Assembly: GCA_003248775.1 (NCBI GenBank)
Contig: QFQX01000001.1
Location: forward strand, 1 to 64,000
Reading direction: 5' to 3'
DNA: 64,000 nucleotides
Origin: Shinella sp.
GTDB lineage: Bacteria > Pseudomonadota > Alphaproteobacteria > Rhizobiales > Rhizobiaceae
The notes below the pieces were generated by a model that was not told the origin of the DNA, searched no databases, and saw nothing but the letters and a program-made list of their open reading frames with translations. Below are positions 17,131-25,690 of this stretch, in pieces. The stretch's first letter is position 1, and each line of letters begins with the position of its first letter. The position numbers and the translations under genes are program-made.

Positions 17131-18288
17131 TCAGGGAACGCGCGTGACGCGCAACAGCTTACCGTCGCCCTCGTCTGTCAGGAGAAGAATAGAGCCATCG
17201 GGCGCGACCTTCACATCCCGCATGCGACCATATTCCCCCTGAAAGAGCCGTTCCTCATTTTCGACGGTGCCGTCGTCGGTATGTTCGATGCGGGCGAGCA
17301 GTTCGTATTTGAGTGCCGCGATGAGGAAATTGCCTTCCCACTCCGGAAACATCGTGCCGTGATAGATGTCGATCGCGCCGGGGGCGATGGAGGGGTCCCA
17401 ATAATAGACAGGCTGGTCATACCCTTCTGCGGCCTGGCCTACGCCGATTTCGGCACCGGAATAATGTTTGCCGTAGGAGATGACCGGCCAGCCGTAGTTA
17501 TGTCCGGCCTTCGGCGCGTTGATCTCGTCGCCGCCGCGGGCACCGTGTTCGACGGTGTAGAGCGTGCCGTCCTTCGCATCGAGGACGATGCCCTGCGGAT
17601 TACGATGGCCCTTCGACCAGATCTCGGGGAGGCCTCTGCCATTGTCGGCAAAGGGATTGCCGGGGGCGGGGCGACCATCCGGCGTGATATGGAGGATGGA
17701 ACCCGCGTGATCGTTGGGATCCTGCGCGCGGTCCCTCTTGCCGCGTTCTCCGATGCCGAAGAAGAGGTTGCCGTCACTGGCAATGGCGATGCGCGAACCA
17801 AAATGCTGGCCGGTGCCGGTGAAGCGGTTCATCGCGAAGAGCTGCGTCAGATTTTCAAGCTTCCGTTCGTCCTTGTCCAAATTTGCTGAAAACAGAGCCG
17901 TGCCCTGACCGCCGGGACCGGGAATGGAAGCAGTGAAATAGAGTTTGCGGCTGGTCGAGAAGTCCGGTGACAGCGCGACGTCGAGAAGGCCGCCCTGGCC
18001 GCCGACAAAGAGTTTCGGCAGTCCCTCGATCGGCTTGCCCACGTCTCCGGCACGGATGATCCTGAGACGTCCGGGGCGCTCGGTGACAATGTAGGCGCCA
18101 TCCGGCAGCACTTCGACAGCCCACGGGTGCTCGAGGCCAGCGGCGATTTCGGTAACCTCGACTTCGAGGCGCCGGGTCGGGTAACGGTCCGCTGCCGCTA
18201 CCGAAGAAGGTGCTGTCGCAAGAAGCGTGGTCAGGAGGAACGCTGCGCCTGCGAAGGTCGATGATCCGGGGCGGCTGTCGAAGGGCAT
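17131..18288 (-). CDS. PQQ-dependent soluble aldose/sugar dehydrogenase (YliI-like)
   Basis: This 385-residue protein has an N-terminal signal peptide cleaved near SVAAAD and acts in the periplasm. It is a six-bladed beta-propeller of the GDH/YliI family that oxidises aldoses with PQQ. Landmarks are the start of the propeller at LEHPWAVEVLPDG, TGTGQHFGSRIA with the catalytic-type histidine, GHRNPQG, EHGARGGDEIN and WDPSIAPGAIDIY. The ATG at 18288 has a GGAG ribosome binding site. No PQQ biosynthesis genes are in the window. A quinone acceptor or PQQ uptake is assumed. Confidence 0.93.
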   Translation of the reverse strand: MPFDSRPGSSTFAGAAFLLTTLLATAPSSVAAADRYPTRRLEVEVTEIAAGLEHPWAVEVLPDGAYIVTERPGRLRIIRAGDVGKPIEGLPKLFVGGQGGLLDVALSPDFSTSRKLYFTASIPGPGGQGTALFSANLDKDERKLENLTQLFAMNRFTGTGQHFGSRIAIASDGNLFFGIGERGKRDRAQDPNDHAGSILHITPDGRPAPGNPFADNGRGLPEIWSKGHRNPQGIVLDAKDGTLYTVEHGARGGDEINAPKAGHNYGWPVISYGKHYSGAEIGVGQAAEGYDQPVYYWDPSIAPGAIDIYHGTMFPEWEGNFLIAALKYELLARIEHTDDGTVENEERLFQGEYGRMRDVKVAPDGSILLLTDEGDGKLLRVTRVP

Positions 18289-18396
18289 GTGTCAGTCTCC
18301 GCTGAACTCCGCCTGCTAATTTGGAGACGGCTTCTGCCGAAACAACCTTGCTTCCCGGTTTTTTGTCCGGAGAAAGTATCGAGGCGGCTCTTGCGG

Positions 18397-18490
18397 GAGC
18401 GCGTTGCGATCTGATGGAATCAGATCAGCGCTCTAAGATTTTCTTTTTGAAGCATAATCTTATCGATCCTCGTTTCACTTCGTCGGATTA
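18397..18490. repeat. compound palindromic intergenic repeat (rhizobial type)
   Basis: Two adjacent dyads are seen. The first is GAGCGC...GATCTGAT-GGA-ATCAGATC...GCGCTC (18397-18433). The second is TAAGATT...AATCTTA (18434-18461). A tail of the kind found in dispersed rhizobial intergenic repeats follows. It lies upstream of the sugar dehydrogenase gene. Confidence 0.65.
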
Positions 18491-18541
18491 TTCTCCGGCG
18501 CAAATGTGAACAGACGAGAGCGGAGAGAGCCCGCGCCTGCT

Positions 18542-18670
18542 TCAGGCGGTGACGGCAAGACCGATCAGAAGTGCTGCGCAGGCAAGAAGGGCCGCGAACT
18601 TCATCAGCGTGCGGTCAAGGATACGCTGGAGCAAGGTGGGTGCGACGATCTTGTCTTCGTCCACAAACAT
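18542..18670 (-). CDS. small predicted membrane protein, 42 residues
   Basis: The frame MFVDEDKIV...GLAVTA has an ATG at 18670 with GAGGGA five bases upstream. It has a charged N-terminus of about 22 residues and one hydrophobic C-terminal segment (FAALLACAALLIGLAVTA), which predicts a single-span membrane peptide. I do not recognise a family. It lies downstream of the degenerate EAL gene on the same strand, 151 bases away, and could be cotranscribed with it. It is short, so the call rests on the ribosome binding site and composition. Confidence 0.55.
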   Translation of the reverse strand: MFVDEDKIVAPTLLQRILDRTLMKFAALLACAALLIGLAVTA

Positions 18671-18821
18671 GACGGTCCCTCTGAAGTGACGTTGTTGCAT
18701 GAGGGGAATGAAAGACCTGGTTGTGGACCTTCCCGAGACCGAATTGCGGCAGGCCATTGTTTTATCGTGGCGATATCGTGATTTTTTCGTCAGGCGAGAG
18801 GGGCTTGCCTGGCTTGGCGGA

Positions 18822-19781
18822 CTACGAACTGCTGCCGCGCTTTCCGAAGACGCGTGATGGGCGGGTCGGCTGCGGCATGGTTATCGGCGCTTCGGTGAAC
18901 GTGCGTCTTGGCTGGGTGCGGCTTGCCGGGGAGGCCGCTTCATCGCCGGCCGGCGCAAACGATGCTTCCGGAAACATCTCGTTGAAATCTGTCGGTGCGA
19001 GTTGGGGGCGAGCCAGCGCGTAGCCCTGAAGCAGCGTCACGCCGAGATCGGCGCAAAGCTCGACCTGCCAGTTTTCCTCCAGCCGTTCGAAGATCGGCTC
19101 GATACCGTCATCCCTGAGTTGGCGTACGATAACCCGCAGCAGGGCGAAACCCGCGGAGTTGTGCATGTAGTCACGCACCCAGTCGCCGTCAAAGCGGACG
19201 AAATCGGGCTTGTGCAAGCGCACGACCTCGATACTGGTTTCGCTCGCCTCGTAATTGGAAATGGATATGCGGAAGCCGGCCTGTCGCAATTGCCGAATGG
19301 TGTTGGCGATCAGCCTGCCATCCCCCGCGTTGGCATTGATGTCGCAGACGATCCTGTCGGGCTGCATGGCCACTTCATGACCGGCAAGGCGGATACGGTC
19401 CAGTTCAAGGCGCATCGCTGCCGGATCGGTGTAGAGTTGCGGCTGAAAACTGACGAAGACGCCGGAGCGGGCACGATTGAGGCTGCCGACATTGAGGATG
19501 TGGATGCTTCTGAGCAGGCTGTCGACCGATGGAAGGTCCTGCGGCTCGACCAGCGGGAAGAACTGCGACGGCGGATAGGGCTCTTCGTTGCGCTCGGCGC
19601 GCACGAGGCCCTGGAAGGCGTAGACATCGAGCACGTCATCGGAAATGCGCCGGAAGATCGGCTGCAGCGCGGAGCGCAGCACGAAGGGGCCATAGGCGGT
19701 CGACCAGGCGCCCGCCATGTGCACAAGACGGCTATAGATGCTGTGCTGGTTCATCCTGCCTTTCCGTGCTTTTTCACCCAT
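18822..19781 (-). CDS. degenerate EAL-domain protein
   Basis: The 319-residue protein is a stand-alone EAL domain. The fold is recognisable from ALQPIFRRISDDVLDVYAFQGLVR, INANAGDGRLIANTIRQLRQAGFRI, RFDGDWVRD and LLQGYALARPQ. The catalytic residues are missing: QGLVR replaces EALxR, ISNYEASETS replaces the DDxG loop, and RFDGD replaces KIDR. Cyclic-di-GMP hydrolysis is therefore unlikely. A ligand-binding or protein-interaction role is inferred. The last 50 residues are Pro/Arg-rich and disordered. The start at 19781 is uncertain, and an ATG at 19754 preceded by GGAAAGG is equally plausible. Confidence 0.85.
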   Translation of the reverse strand: MGEKARKGRMNQHSIYSRLVHMAGAWSTAYGPFVLRSALQPIFRRISDDVLDVYAFQGLVRAERNEEPYPPSQFFPLVEPQDLPSVDSLLRSIHILNVGSLNRARSGVFVSFQPQLYTDPAAMRLELDRIRLAGHEVAMQPDRIVCDINANAGDGRLIANTIRQLRQAGFRISISNYEASETSIEVVRLHKPDFVRFDGDWVRDYMHNSAGFALLRVIVRQLRDDGIEPIFERLEENWQVELCADLGVTLLQGYALARPQLAPTDFNEMFPEASFAPAGDEAASPASRTQPRRTFTEAPITMPQPTRPSRVFGKRGSSS

Positions 19782-19971
19782 TGGTCGCCAGGCATCCTAA
19801 CGCGCGAGACTTACCCGAATATTAAAGGATTCTTAAAAAGCGAAAACGTCGAGGTTTGCGCGGTGGAAGCCGCTTTCCGCTTGAAACCTGTCGGCTCTTT
19901 CGCCATAGAACTTGAACCTGGGGCCTTGGCCGATCGAGGTTCCTTCGTTCAACAGCTTCAGGACAATCACA

Positions 19972-21174
19972 ATGGCATTTCTCGCCGACGCTCTTTCCCG
20001 TGTAAAGCCTTCCGCAACTATCGCAGTCTCGCAGAAAGCGCGCGACCTGAAGGCAAAGGGACGTGACGTCATCGGCCTCGGTGCAGGTGAGCCGGACTTT
20101 GATACGCCCGACAATGTGAAGAAGGCTGCCATCGACGCCATCAACCGCGGCGAAACGAAGTACACGCCGGTTTCCGGCATTCCGGAACTGCGCAAGGCTA
20201 TTGCCGCCAAGTTCAAGCGCGAGAACGGCCTGGACTACGACTGGCAGCAGACCATCGTCGGCACCGGCGGCAAGCAGATTCTTTTCAATGCCTTCATGGC
20301 AACCCTTAATCCGGGTGATGAAGTCGTGATCCCTGCTCCCTACTGGGTTTCCTATCCGGAAATGGTGGCGCTGTGCGGCGGTACCCCGGTCTTTGTTTCG
20401 ACCAAGCAGGAAAACAACTTCAAGCTGACGGCCGCCGAACTCGAAAGCGTCATCACGCCGAAGACCAAGTGGTTCATCTTCAACTCGCCGTCGAACCCGA
20501 CCGGTGCTGCCTACAGCGCTGACGAACTCAAGGCGTTGACCGACGTCCTCCTCAAGCATCCGCATGTGTGGATCCTGACGGACGACATGTATGAGCACCT
20601 GACCTTCGGTGACTTCAAGTTCGCCACCCCGGTCGAAGTCGAGCCGAAGCTCTACGATCGCACGCTGACGATGAACGGCGTCTCCAAGGCCTATGCGATG
20701 ACCGGTTGGCGTATCGGTTATGCGGCTGGCCCGCTGCAGCTCATCAAGGCCATGGACATGATCCAGGGGCAGCAGACCTCGGGTGCGTCCTCGATCGCCC
20801 AGTGGGCTGCCGTGGAAGCCCTGAACGGCCCGCAGGACTTCGTCGCGAAGAACAAGGCGATCTTCGAAGGTCGTCGCGATCTGGTCGTGTCGATGCTCAA
20901 CCAGGCGACCGGCATCGTATGCCCGAAGCCGGAAGGCGCCTTCTACGTCTACCCGTCCTGCGCCGGCCTGATCGGCAAGACCGCGCCGTCGGGCAAGGTC
21001 ATCGAGACGGACGAAGACTTCGTGTCCGAACTGCTGGAATCCGAAGGCGTCGCCGTCGTGCATGGTTCGGCTTTCGGTCTCGGCCCGAACTTCCGCATTT
21101 CCTATGCGACCTCGGAAGAACTGCTTGAGGAAGCCTGCAAGCGCATCCAGCGCTTCTGCGGCGCCTGCAAGTAA
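19972..21174 (+). CDS. aatA: aspartate aminotransferase, class I
   Basis: A 400-residue PLP-dependent enzyme that interconverts aspartate and 2-oxoglutarate with oxaloacetate and glutamate. Family blocks are GLGAGEPDFDTP, YTPVSGIPELR, NSPSNPTGAAYS and NGVSKAYAMTGWRIGY, with the PLP lysine at 239. It is of the 1-beta/gamma subgroup typical of rhizobial AatA. The ATG at 19972 (MAFLADALSR) has an AGGA ribosome binding site about eight bases upstream. The frame is open further upstream, but without conserved sequence. It ends at a perfect bidirectional terminator. Confidence 0.95.
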   Translation: MAFLADALSRVKPSATIAVSQKARDLKAKGRDVIGLGAGEPDFDTPDNVKKAAIDAINRGETKYTPVSGIPELRKAIAAKFKRENGLDYDWQQTIVGTGGKQILFNAFMATLNPGDEVVIPAPYWVSYPEMVALCGGTPVFVSTKQENNFKLTAAELESVITPKTKWFIFNSPSNPTGAAYSADELKALTDVLLKHPHVWILTDDMYEHLTFGDFKFATPVEVEPKLYDRTLTMNGVSKAYAMTGWRIGYAAGPLQLIKAMDMIQGQQTSGASSIAQWAAVEALNGPQDFVAKNKAIFEGRRDLVVSMLNQATGIVCPKPEGAFYVYPSCAGLIGKTAPSGKVIETDEDFVSELLESEGVAVVHGSAFGLGPNFRISYATSEELLEEACKRIQRFCGACK

Positions 21175-21198
21175 GCGTTTCGGCAGTCACATCATGCA

Positions 21199-21235
21199 GA
21201 AAGGGCGGGACTCTCAGGTCCCGCCCTTTCTCTTT
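21199..21235. terminator. bidirectional terminator between aatA and the OpgC gene
   Basis: The 13-base perfect arms GAAAGGGCGGGAC and GTCCCGCCCTTTC enclose TCTCAG and are followed by TCTTTG on the plus strand. Confidence 0.9.
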
Positions 21236-21252
21236 GTGCTTTCGACTGGTTT

Positions 21253-22443
21253 TTATCGGGCTGGCTGGGTTGCCGGCTGACCGAACAGCTTTTCGCGTTC
21301 GCGGTAGATGGCGGGCAGGCTGAGGATCGCCAGCGAGCCGATGGCGACGATGGTCTTTGTCAGCTGGGAAAGTTCTCCGACGCGGCCATCGATGTAGAAG
21401 ACGATATAGACGATCAGCACGTGCCAGACGTAGATCTGCAGCGAATGACGGCCGAGGAGTTGCAGGAAGCTCAGCGAGAAAAGGCTCGTCAGTCCGGCGG
21501 CGATCTTGCGAATGACCGGGCTCTGATGGCGCGGGCCGGCGATCAGCAGCCACGCAAGGCCGTAGGCAACCGCTGCGAAATTCACGAGATAGACGAGGCC
21601 GAAATCGGCGCGCACTTCCATCATGCCGAATTTTTCCAGCACCATGCCCGGCATCAGTTCATGTGCGGTCATGATGCGTAGCGGAAGGAAGAACAGGCAT
21701 ATGGCCAGCGCCATCCTTGCGAGGAAGGTGTCCTCGGGGTTGAAGACCCGCTTCCACTCGATGCGTTTCATCGAGGTGAGGCTGCCGGCGATCACGCCTG
21801 CAAAGAAGACGACCTGCCAGCCGAGCAGGTTGAAGCTTGCGCGCAGGCCTTCCTTGTCCGGGGCTCCGGCCAGCCATTCGTTGAGCGGATAGGTGATGAG
21901 GCGCTGCAGGCCGAGCTGGCCGGCAAGCCACAGCAGCAGCGAGGCGATGGCAACGGCCGCCCAGCGTTCGGTGATGCAGAGCCAGATCACCATGGGCGCG
22001 AAGGCCATGTAGATGATGTATTGCGGCAGGATGTCCATGAAGGTCGGCTGGAACAGGAAGGTTCCGATGGCTGCAAGCCGTTCGCCATCATGAAGGCGCG
22101 AGCCGCCGAGCCAGTTCTGCCAGATGCCGGCGGCGCCGGGCAGCACGAGCTGCAGGACGAGCACGGCAACCACGATGCACATGGCATAGCGATAAAGCTC
22201 AAGCGCGCGGGCCCATATGCGGTCGCGGCCGACGGCATAGCCGTCCTTCATCATCTTGCGCGCATAGACCATGCCGGTCAGCAGGCCGGAGAGAAAGACG
22301 AATCCCTGAGCATCTTCCACGAATGCAAGATTGCGGTGATTGATTTGAACGAGCCATAGCCCGCCGGCGAAGACCAGATGGTTGATCAGCATGAAGACGA
22401 GGAAGTAGCCTCGCATGCCATCGATGACGTCCAATCTTTTCAA
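21253..22443 (-). CDS. OpgC family acyltransferase (periplasmic glucan succinylation)
   Basis: This integral membrane protein of about 396 residues has ten predicted spans. It matches OpgC, which succinylates osmoregulated periplasmic glucans. Landmarks are RLDVIDGMRGYFLVFMLINH at the start, with the catalytic-type residues of the fold, and LLGRHSLQIYVWHVLIVYI near residue 335. The first in-frame codon of the ORF is at 22557. That region is compositionally poor, and a TTG at 22443 (KRLDVIDG) has GGGAG eight bases upstream. That start is chosen with moderate confidence. A GC-rich hairpin at 22463-22480 lies in its leader. Confidence 0.88.
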   Translation of the reverse strand: MKRLDVIDGMRGYFLVFMLINHLVFAGGLWLVQINHRNLAFVEDAQGFVFLSGLLTGMVYARKMMKDGYAVGRDRIWARALELYRYAMCIVVAVLVLQLVLPGAAGIWQNWLGGSRLHDGERLAAIGTFLFQPTFMDILPQYIIYMAFAPMVIWLCITERWAAVAIASLLLWLAGQLGLQRLITYPLNEWLAGAPDKEGLRASFNLLGWQVVFFAGVIAGSLTSMKRIEWKRVFNPEDTFLARMALAICLFFLPLRIMTAHELMPGMVLEKFGMMEVRADFGLVYLVNFAAVAYGLAWLLIAGPRHQSPVIRKIAAGLTSLFSLSFLQLLGRHSLQIYVWHVLIVYIVFYIDGRVGELSQLTKTIVAIGSLAILSLPAIYREREKLFGQPATQPAR

Positions 22444-22612
22444 AGGTTCGGCTCCCGAGCTTGCCCCCCGGTGACGGGGGCGTTTTTGCCTCGCATCTTG
22501 TTGACAATGGGGCGAACCGGGAAAGTTGATGTGGATCGCCTCTGGCCGGAACGGCATCTGGGGTCAAAGGTTCCCGACAAAAGTGCCGTAAGCTACCTGT
22601 TTGATCCCGGTG

Positions 22613-23704
22613 TCAAAGGCCGAGGAAGGAGAGCATGATGAAGGTGGCGAACAGGATGAAGTGCGTCATGCCCTCTATCGCATTGGTTTCGCCGTCATTC
22701 AGGTTGATCGCGGCCGCAATCAGCGTGATGGCGATCATGACGGTCTGCACCGGCGACATCGCCATCACAAAAGGTTGACCGGTGTAGAGGGCGATGGCCT
22801 CCATGACGGGCACCGTAAGAATCACGGTCGATAGCGATGCGCCCATGGCGATGTTCACCGTGGCCTGCATGCGGTCGGCGAGGGCGGCCCGCAATGCGGT
22901 CAGGATTTCCGGGCCGGCGGAGAGGGAAGCCACCAGAATGGCGGTGAGAGCGACCGGCGCTCCGACATCCTTCAGGCCGACATTCAGGAAGGCGGACATC
23001 ATTTCAGCGAGAATGCCGATCAGCACCACGCCGGCGATGATGACAGCGATCGAGAGCGTGGCCGGTTCGTTTTCCCCTTCCGGTTCGTGCTCTTCCTGCC
23101 TGCGCTGTTGGGTTCGCGGGTAGCTGTAGCTGAAGAAGTAGCTGTGCGTGCCGACCTGCATGCGCAGGAAGAGGCCGTAAAGGGCGATCATCGCGAAGAT
23201 GGTGAAGAACGAATAATATTGCCATTTCGCTGCCGGGATGAATTCCGGGACGACCATGGAAATGCCCATGGCGGTCAGGATCATCACGCCATAGGTCTTG
23301 CCGGAATCGTCGTTGTAGGGCTGTTCGCCGTGTTTCAGGCCGCCCAGCAGCGCGGCAAGGCCGAGGATGCCGTTGATATCCAGCATGACCGCCGAATAGA
23401 TCGTGTCGCGCACCAGCGTCGGCGAGCTCTCGCCGCTCATCATGATCGCGAGGATCAGGACTTCCACCATGACGGCGGAAAGCGTCAGGATCATCGTGCC
23501 GTAGGGGTCTCCGACCTTCACGGCGAGAACTTCCGCATGGTGGGCGATGCGCAGCGAGGCGACGACGATGGCGCCGATCAGGACGATCGCTGCCACCACC
23601 GAGACGACCGGTCCCAGGGCGAGGATCTCGTGCTCCAGCGCGAGGCCGGCGACTGCGACAATAAGCGGGAAGACAAGTGTCTTTTCCTGACTGAGACTAT
23701 GCAC
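22613..23704 (-). CDS. calcium/proton or sodium/proton antiporter (ChaA/y4hA type)
   Basis: This 363-residue membrane protein of the CaCA superfamily has about eleven spans in two inverted repeats. The alpha motifs are visible as GTMILTLSAVMVEVLILAIM near residue 70 and LSAGPEILTALRAALADRMQ near residue 265, each with its conserved acidic residue. A charged cytoplasmic loop (RTQQRRQEEHEPEGENEP) separates the halves. The start is a GTG at 23704, with an AAGG some eleven bases upstream. Rhizobial homologues are often named ionic transporter y4hA. Ion specificity is inferred from the family only. Confidence 0.92.
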   Translation of the reverse strand: MHSLSQEKTLVFPLIVAVAGLALEHEILALGPVVSVVAAIVLIGAIVVASLRIAHHAEVLAVKVGDPYGTMILTLSAVMVEVLILAIMMSGESSPTLVRDTIYSAVMLDINGILGLAALLGGLKHGEQPYNDDSGKTYGVMILTAMGISMVVPEFIPAAKWQYYSFFTIFAMIALYGLFLRMQVGTHSYFFSYSYPRTQQRRQEEHEPEGENEPATLSIAVIIAGVVLIGILAEMMSAFLNVGLKDVGAPVALTAILVASLSAGPEILTALRAALADRMQATVNIAMGASLSTVILTVPVMEAIALYTGQPFVMAMSPVQTVMIAITLIAAAINLNDGETNAIEGMTHFILFATFIMLSFLGL

Positions 23705-23868
23705 GGATACGCTGCCTTGACGGTGGGAGGGATCATCTCACAACTGCCTAAAAACGTATCGTGTCCAGTCTTTTGCGTTGCAACGTCCCGCCGGGATTGC
23801 ATTTTTCCGCTTCGTTTGATGTTTGCGCCACTTGGTGTGATAATGCCCCGGCTTGGAAGGAGGAAAGA

Positions 23869-24132
23869 ATGACCAAGATCGTTTACGAGATTGTTCCTCA
23901 CGATGGCGGCTGGGCCTACAAGCTCGGAAACGTGTTTTCCGAGACGTTCAGCAGCCACGATGAAGCGCTGGAAGCGGCCCGCATCGTCATGCAGGAACAG
24001 CAGGTCGGCGATGAGCCGGTCGAAATCAGCTACCAGGATGAAAAGGGCAAGTGGCGGGAGGAATATTCCGACGGCGGCGATCGCCCTGAGGTCGAGATCG
24101 ACGATCCTCATCAGGCTAATTCTTCCCTCTAG
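23869..24132 (+). CDS. DUF2188 domain protein
   Basis: This small soluble protein of 87 residues has the DUF2188 core: VYEIVPHDGGWAYKL, then a strand and the helix SHDEALEAARIVMQEQ. It resembles a small beta-beta-alpha module with no assigned function. The ATG at 23869 has a very strong AAGGAGGA ribosome binding site. It is divergent from the antiporter gene and converges on the VOC gene, with 87 bases between and no clear terminator. Confidence 0.85.
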   Translation: MTKIVYEIVPHDGGWAYKLGNVFSETFSSHDEALEAARIVMQEQQVGDEPVEISYQDEKGKWREEYSDGGDRPEVEIDDPHQANSSL

Positions 24133-24219
24133 CGTGCGCCGCTATCTTTTCGGATCTGCCCGGTACGCTTGATCGCCCGCCGTCACCGTCAGCCGTTCAG
24201 CGATCTAGCAAACCAGCTG

Positions 24220-24696
24220 TCAGCCGACAGAGCGCGTTCCAATCGATTGGGAAAAGCGGATCAGGTAACCGTCAGGGTCCTGCACGAGGAATTCCCGCGA
24301 ACCGTTTTCCTGATTCTCCCCAATGCGATACCAGCTTTCGCTCACCGTTTCGAAGAGCGGCCAATCCAGCTCGCGCAAGGATGCAAGTATCGGTTCGAGA
24401 TCGTCCGTGACGATCTGGAAGTTGATGCCTCGTCCGAAGGGTTTTTCCAGCGCGCCTGTCTTCCAGTTGCCGTTGATCTGGCAGAGCATCAGCTGCGCGC
24501 CCTGCCGCTCGAGATAGGCGAATTTCGCGGCTTGGCGGTCATAGGCGATGCGAAAGCCGAGGCCATTGCACCAGAAGTCGAGGCTTGCCTCGATGCTGGT
24601 GACATCGAGTTCGGGGACTAGGGGCGCAAATCCCCCGGTCGGCAGGCTGCCGGTTCCCGTCGATGCGTCCCGTTCGGTGCGTGTCAGTTCGCTCAT
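24220..24696 (-). CDS. VOC superfamily protein (bleomycin resistance/glyoxalase type)
   Basis: A 158-residue member of the vicinal oxygen chelate fold. The core begins at LVPELDVTSIEASLDFW, continues with CNGLGFRIAYDRQ and FAYLERQGAQLMLCQ, and ends with FLVQDPDGYLIRFSQ. That last block carries the conserved residues of the second beta-alpha module. Bleomycin-binding proteins sequester the drug, but annotation as resistance is by fold only. The ATG at 24696 is ten bases downstream of the LysR gene stop, so the two form one transcription unit. Confidence 0.88.
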   Translation of the reverse strand: MSELTRTERDASTGTGSLPTGGFAPLVPELDVTSIEASLDFWCNGLGFRIAYDRQAAKFAYLERQGAQLMLCQINGNWKTGALEKPFGRGINFQIVTDDLEPILASLRELDWPLFETVSESWYRIGENQENGSREFLVQDPDGYLIRFSQSIGTRSVG

Positions 24697-24706
24697 ACCT
24701 GCATTC

Positions 24707-25597
24707 CTATTGGTCGATATAGTCCAGCAATCCCCTGACCAGCGCATCGAAAGCAACGCGGCAGCGGGGGGCGGTTTTCAGGCTTTCATGCATCACGACA
24801 TATGTGTCGAGCGAGAGCCCCAATGCGCCCGGCAGGACTGGTACGAGATCCGGAAAGCGCTTTGCAAGCCCGTCCTGACACATGCCGATACCCACGCCGC
24901 CCCGAATTGCCGCGAATTGCGCGAGGTTGCTGTCCGTGCGGAAGGAGAAATGGGTGTCCGCGAGATCGGGCCTTCCGGCAAGAATGCTGCGGATATAGGC
25001 GAGGTGCCGGTCGAAGCCGATGAGGCGATGTTCTGCAAGCTCGGCCAGAGATTGTGGCATGCCATGGCGGGAGAGATAACCACGATGGGCATAGAAGCCG
25101 AGCGGAATGCGCCCGATGCGGCGGGAGAGCAGGGCATCCTGTGCGGGTTGGACCATGCGTATGGCGATGTCTGCCGCCTGATTCAGCAGGTCTTCCACCT
25201 CATCGGATGCGGAGAGTTCGATATCCAGGCCGGGATGAGCTTCCTGCAGCTCCGCAAGGATCGGCGGCAGCACCTCTATGCCGATCACTTCGCTGGCGCT
25301 GATGCGCACGGTTCCTGTCGCCGTGTCGGATCGCCCGGAGGCGGCTCGCTCCAATGCTGCCGCCGTTGCCGCCATGGCTTCGGCGTGGGGGCGCATCTGC
25401 CTGGCGGTTTCCGTTGGCAGCAGGCCTTTCGGCGTGCGCAGGAAGAGCGGTTCGCCGCCAGCCTGTTCCAGCGCGTCGATATGGCGGCCGACGGTCGGCT
25501 GCGTCAGGCCGAGTTCGCGCGCAGCGGCCGAAAGCGATCCCTCGCGCAGAACTGCGAGGAAGGTGCGGTAATAATCCCAGGTCAGTTCAGTGTTCAT
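24707..25597 (-). CDS. LysR-family regulator, divergent from an NAD-dependent epimerase
   Basis: A 296-residue LysR regulator. The N-terminal helix-turn-helix reads LSAAARELGLTQPTVGRHIDALEQ, and the rest is the periplasmic-binding-like effector domain. It is transcribed away from the epimerase gene across a 93-base gap, the usual arrangement for a LysR regulator and its target. The VOC gene follows in the same transcript. The effector is unknown. Confidence 0.93.
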   Translation of the reverse strand: MNTELTWDYYRTFLAVLREGSLSAAARELGLTQPTVGRHIDALEQAGGEPLFLRTPKGLLPTETARQMRPHAEAMAATAAALERAASGRSDTATGTVRISASEVIGIEVLPPILAELQEAHPGLDIELSASDEVEDLLNQAADIAIRMVQPAQDALLSRRIGRIPLGFYAHRGYLSRHGMPQSLAELAEHRLIGFDRHLAYIRSILAGRPDLADTHFSFRTDSNLAQFAAIRGGVGIGMCQDGLAKRFPDLVPVLPGALGLSLDTYVVMHESLKTAPRCRVAFDALVRGLLDYIDQ

Positions 25598-25690
25598 GCA
25601 TTAATGTATAGCAACTAAATAAATTCTGGCAATTCCGTATATCGTTGACGCGTTGGATACTCCTTGCATCGAAACGAAGGAGTTCAGGCC

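Noticed and set aside
22463..22490. GC hairpin followed by TTTTT on the plus strand in front of the OpgC gene
   Set aside because: No plus-strand gene ends before it, and on the minus strand the T-tract is on the wrong side, so a terminator is not supported.
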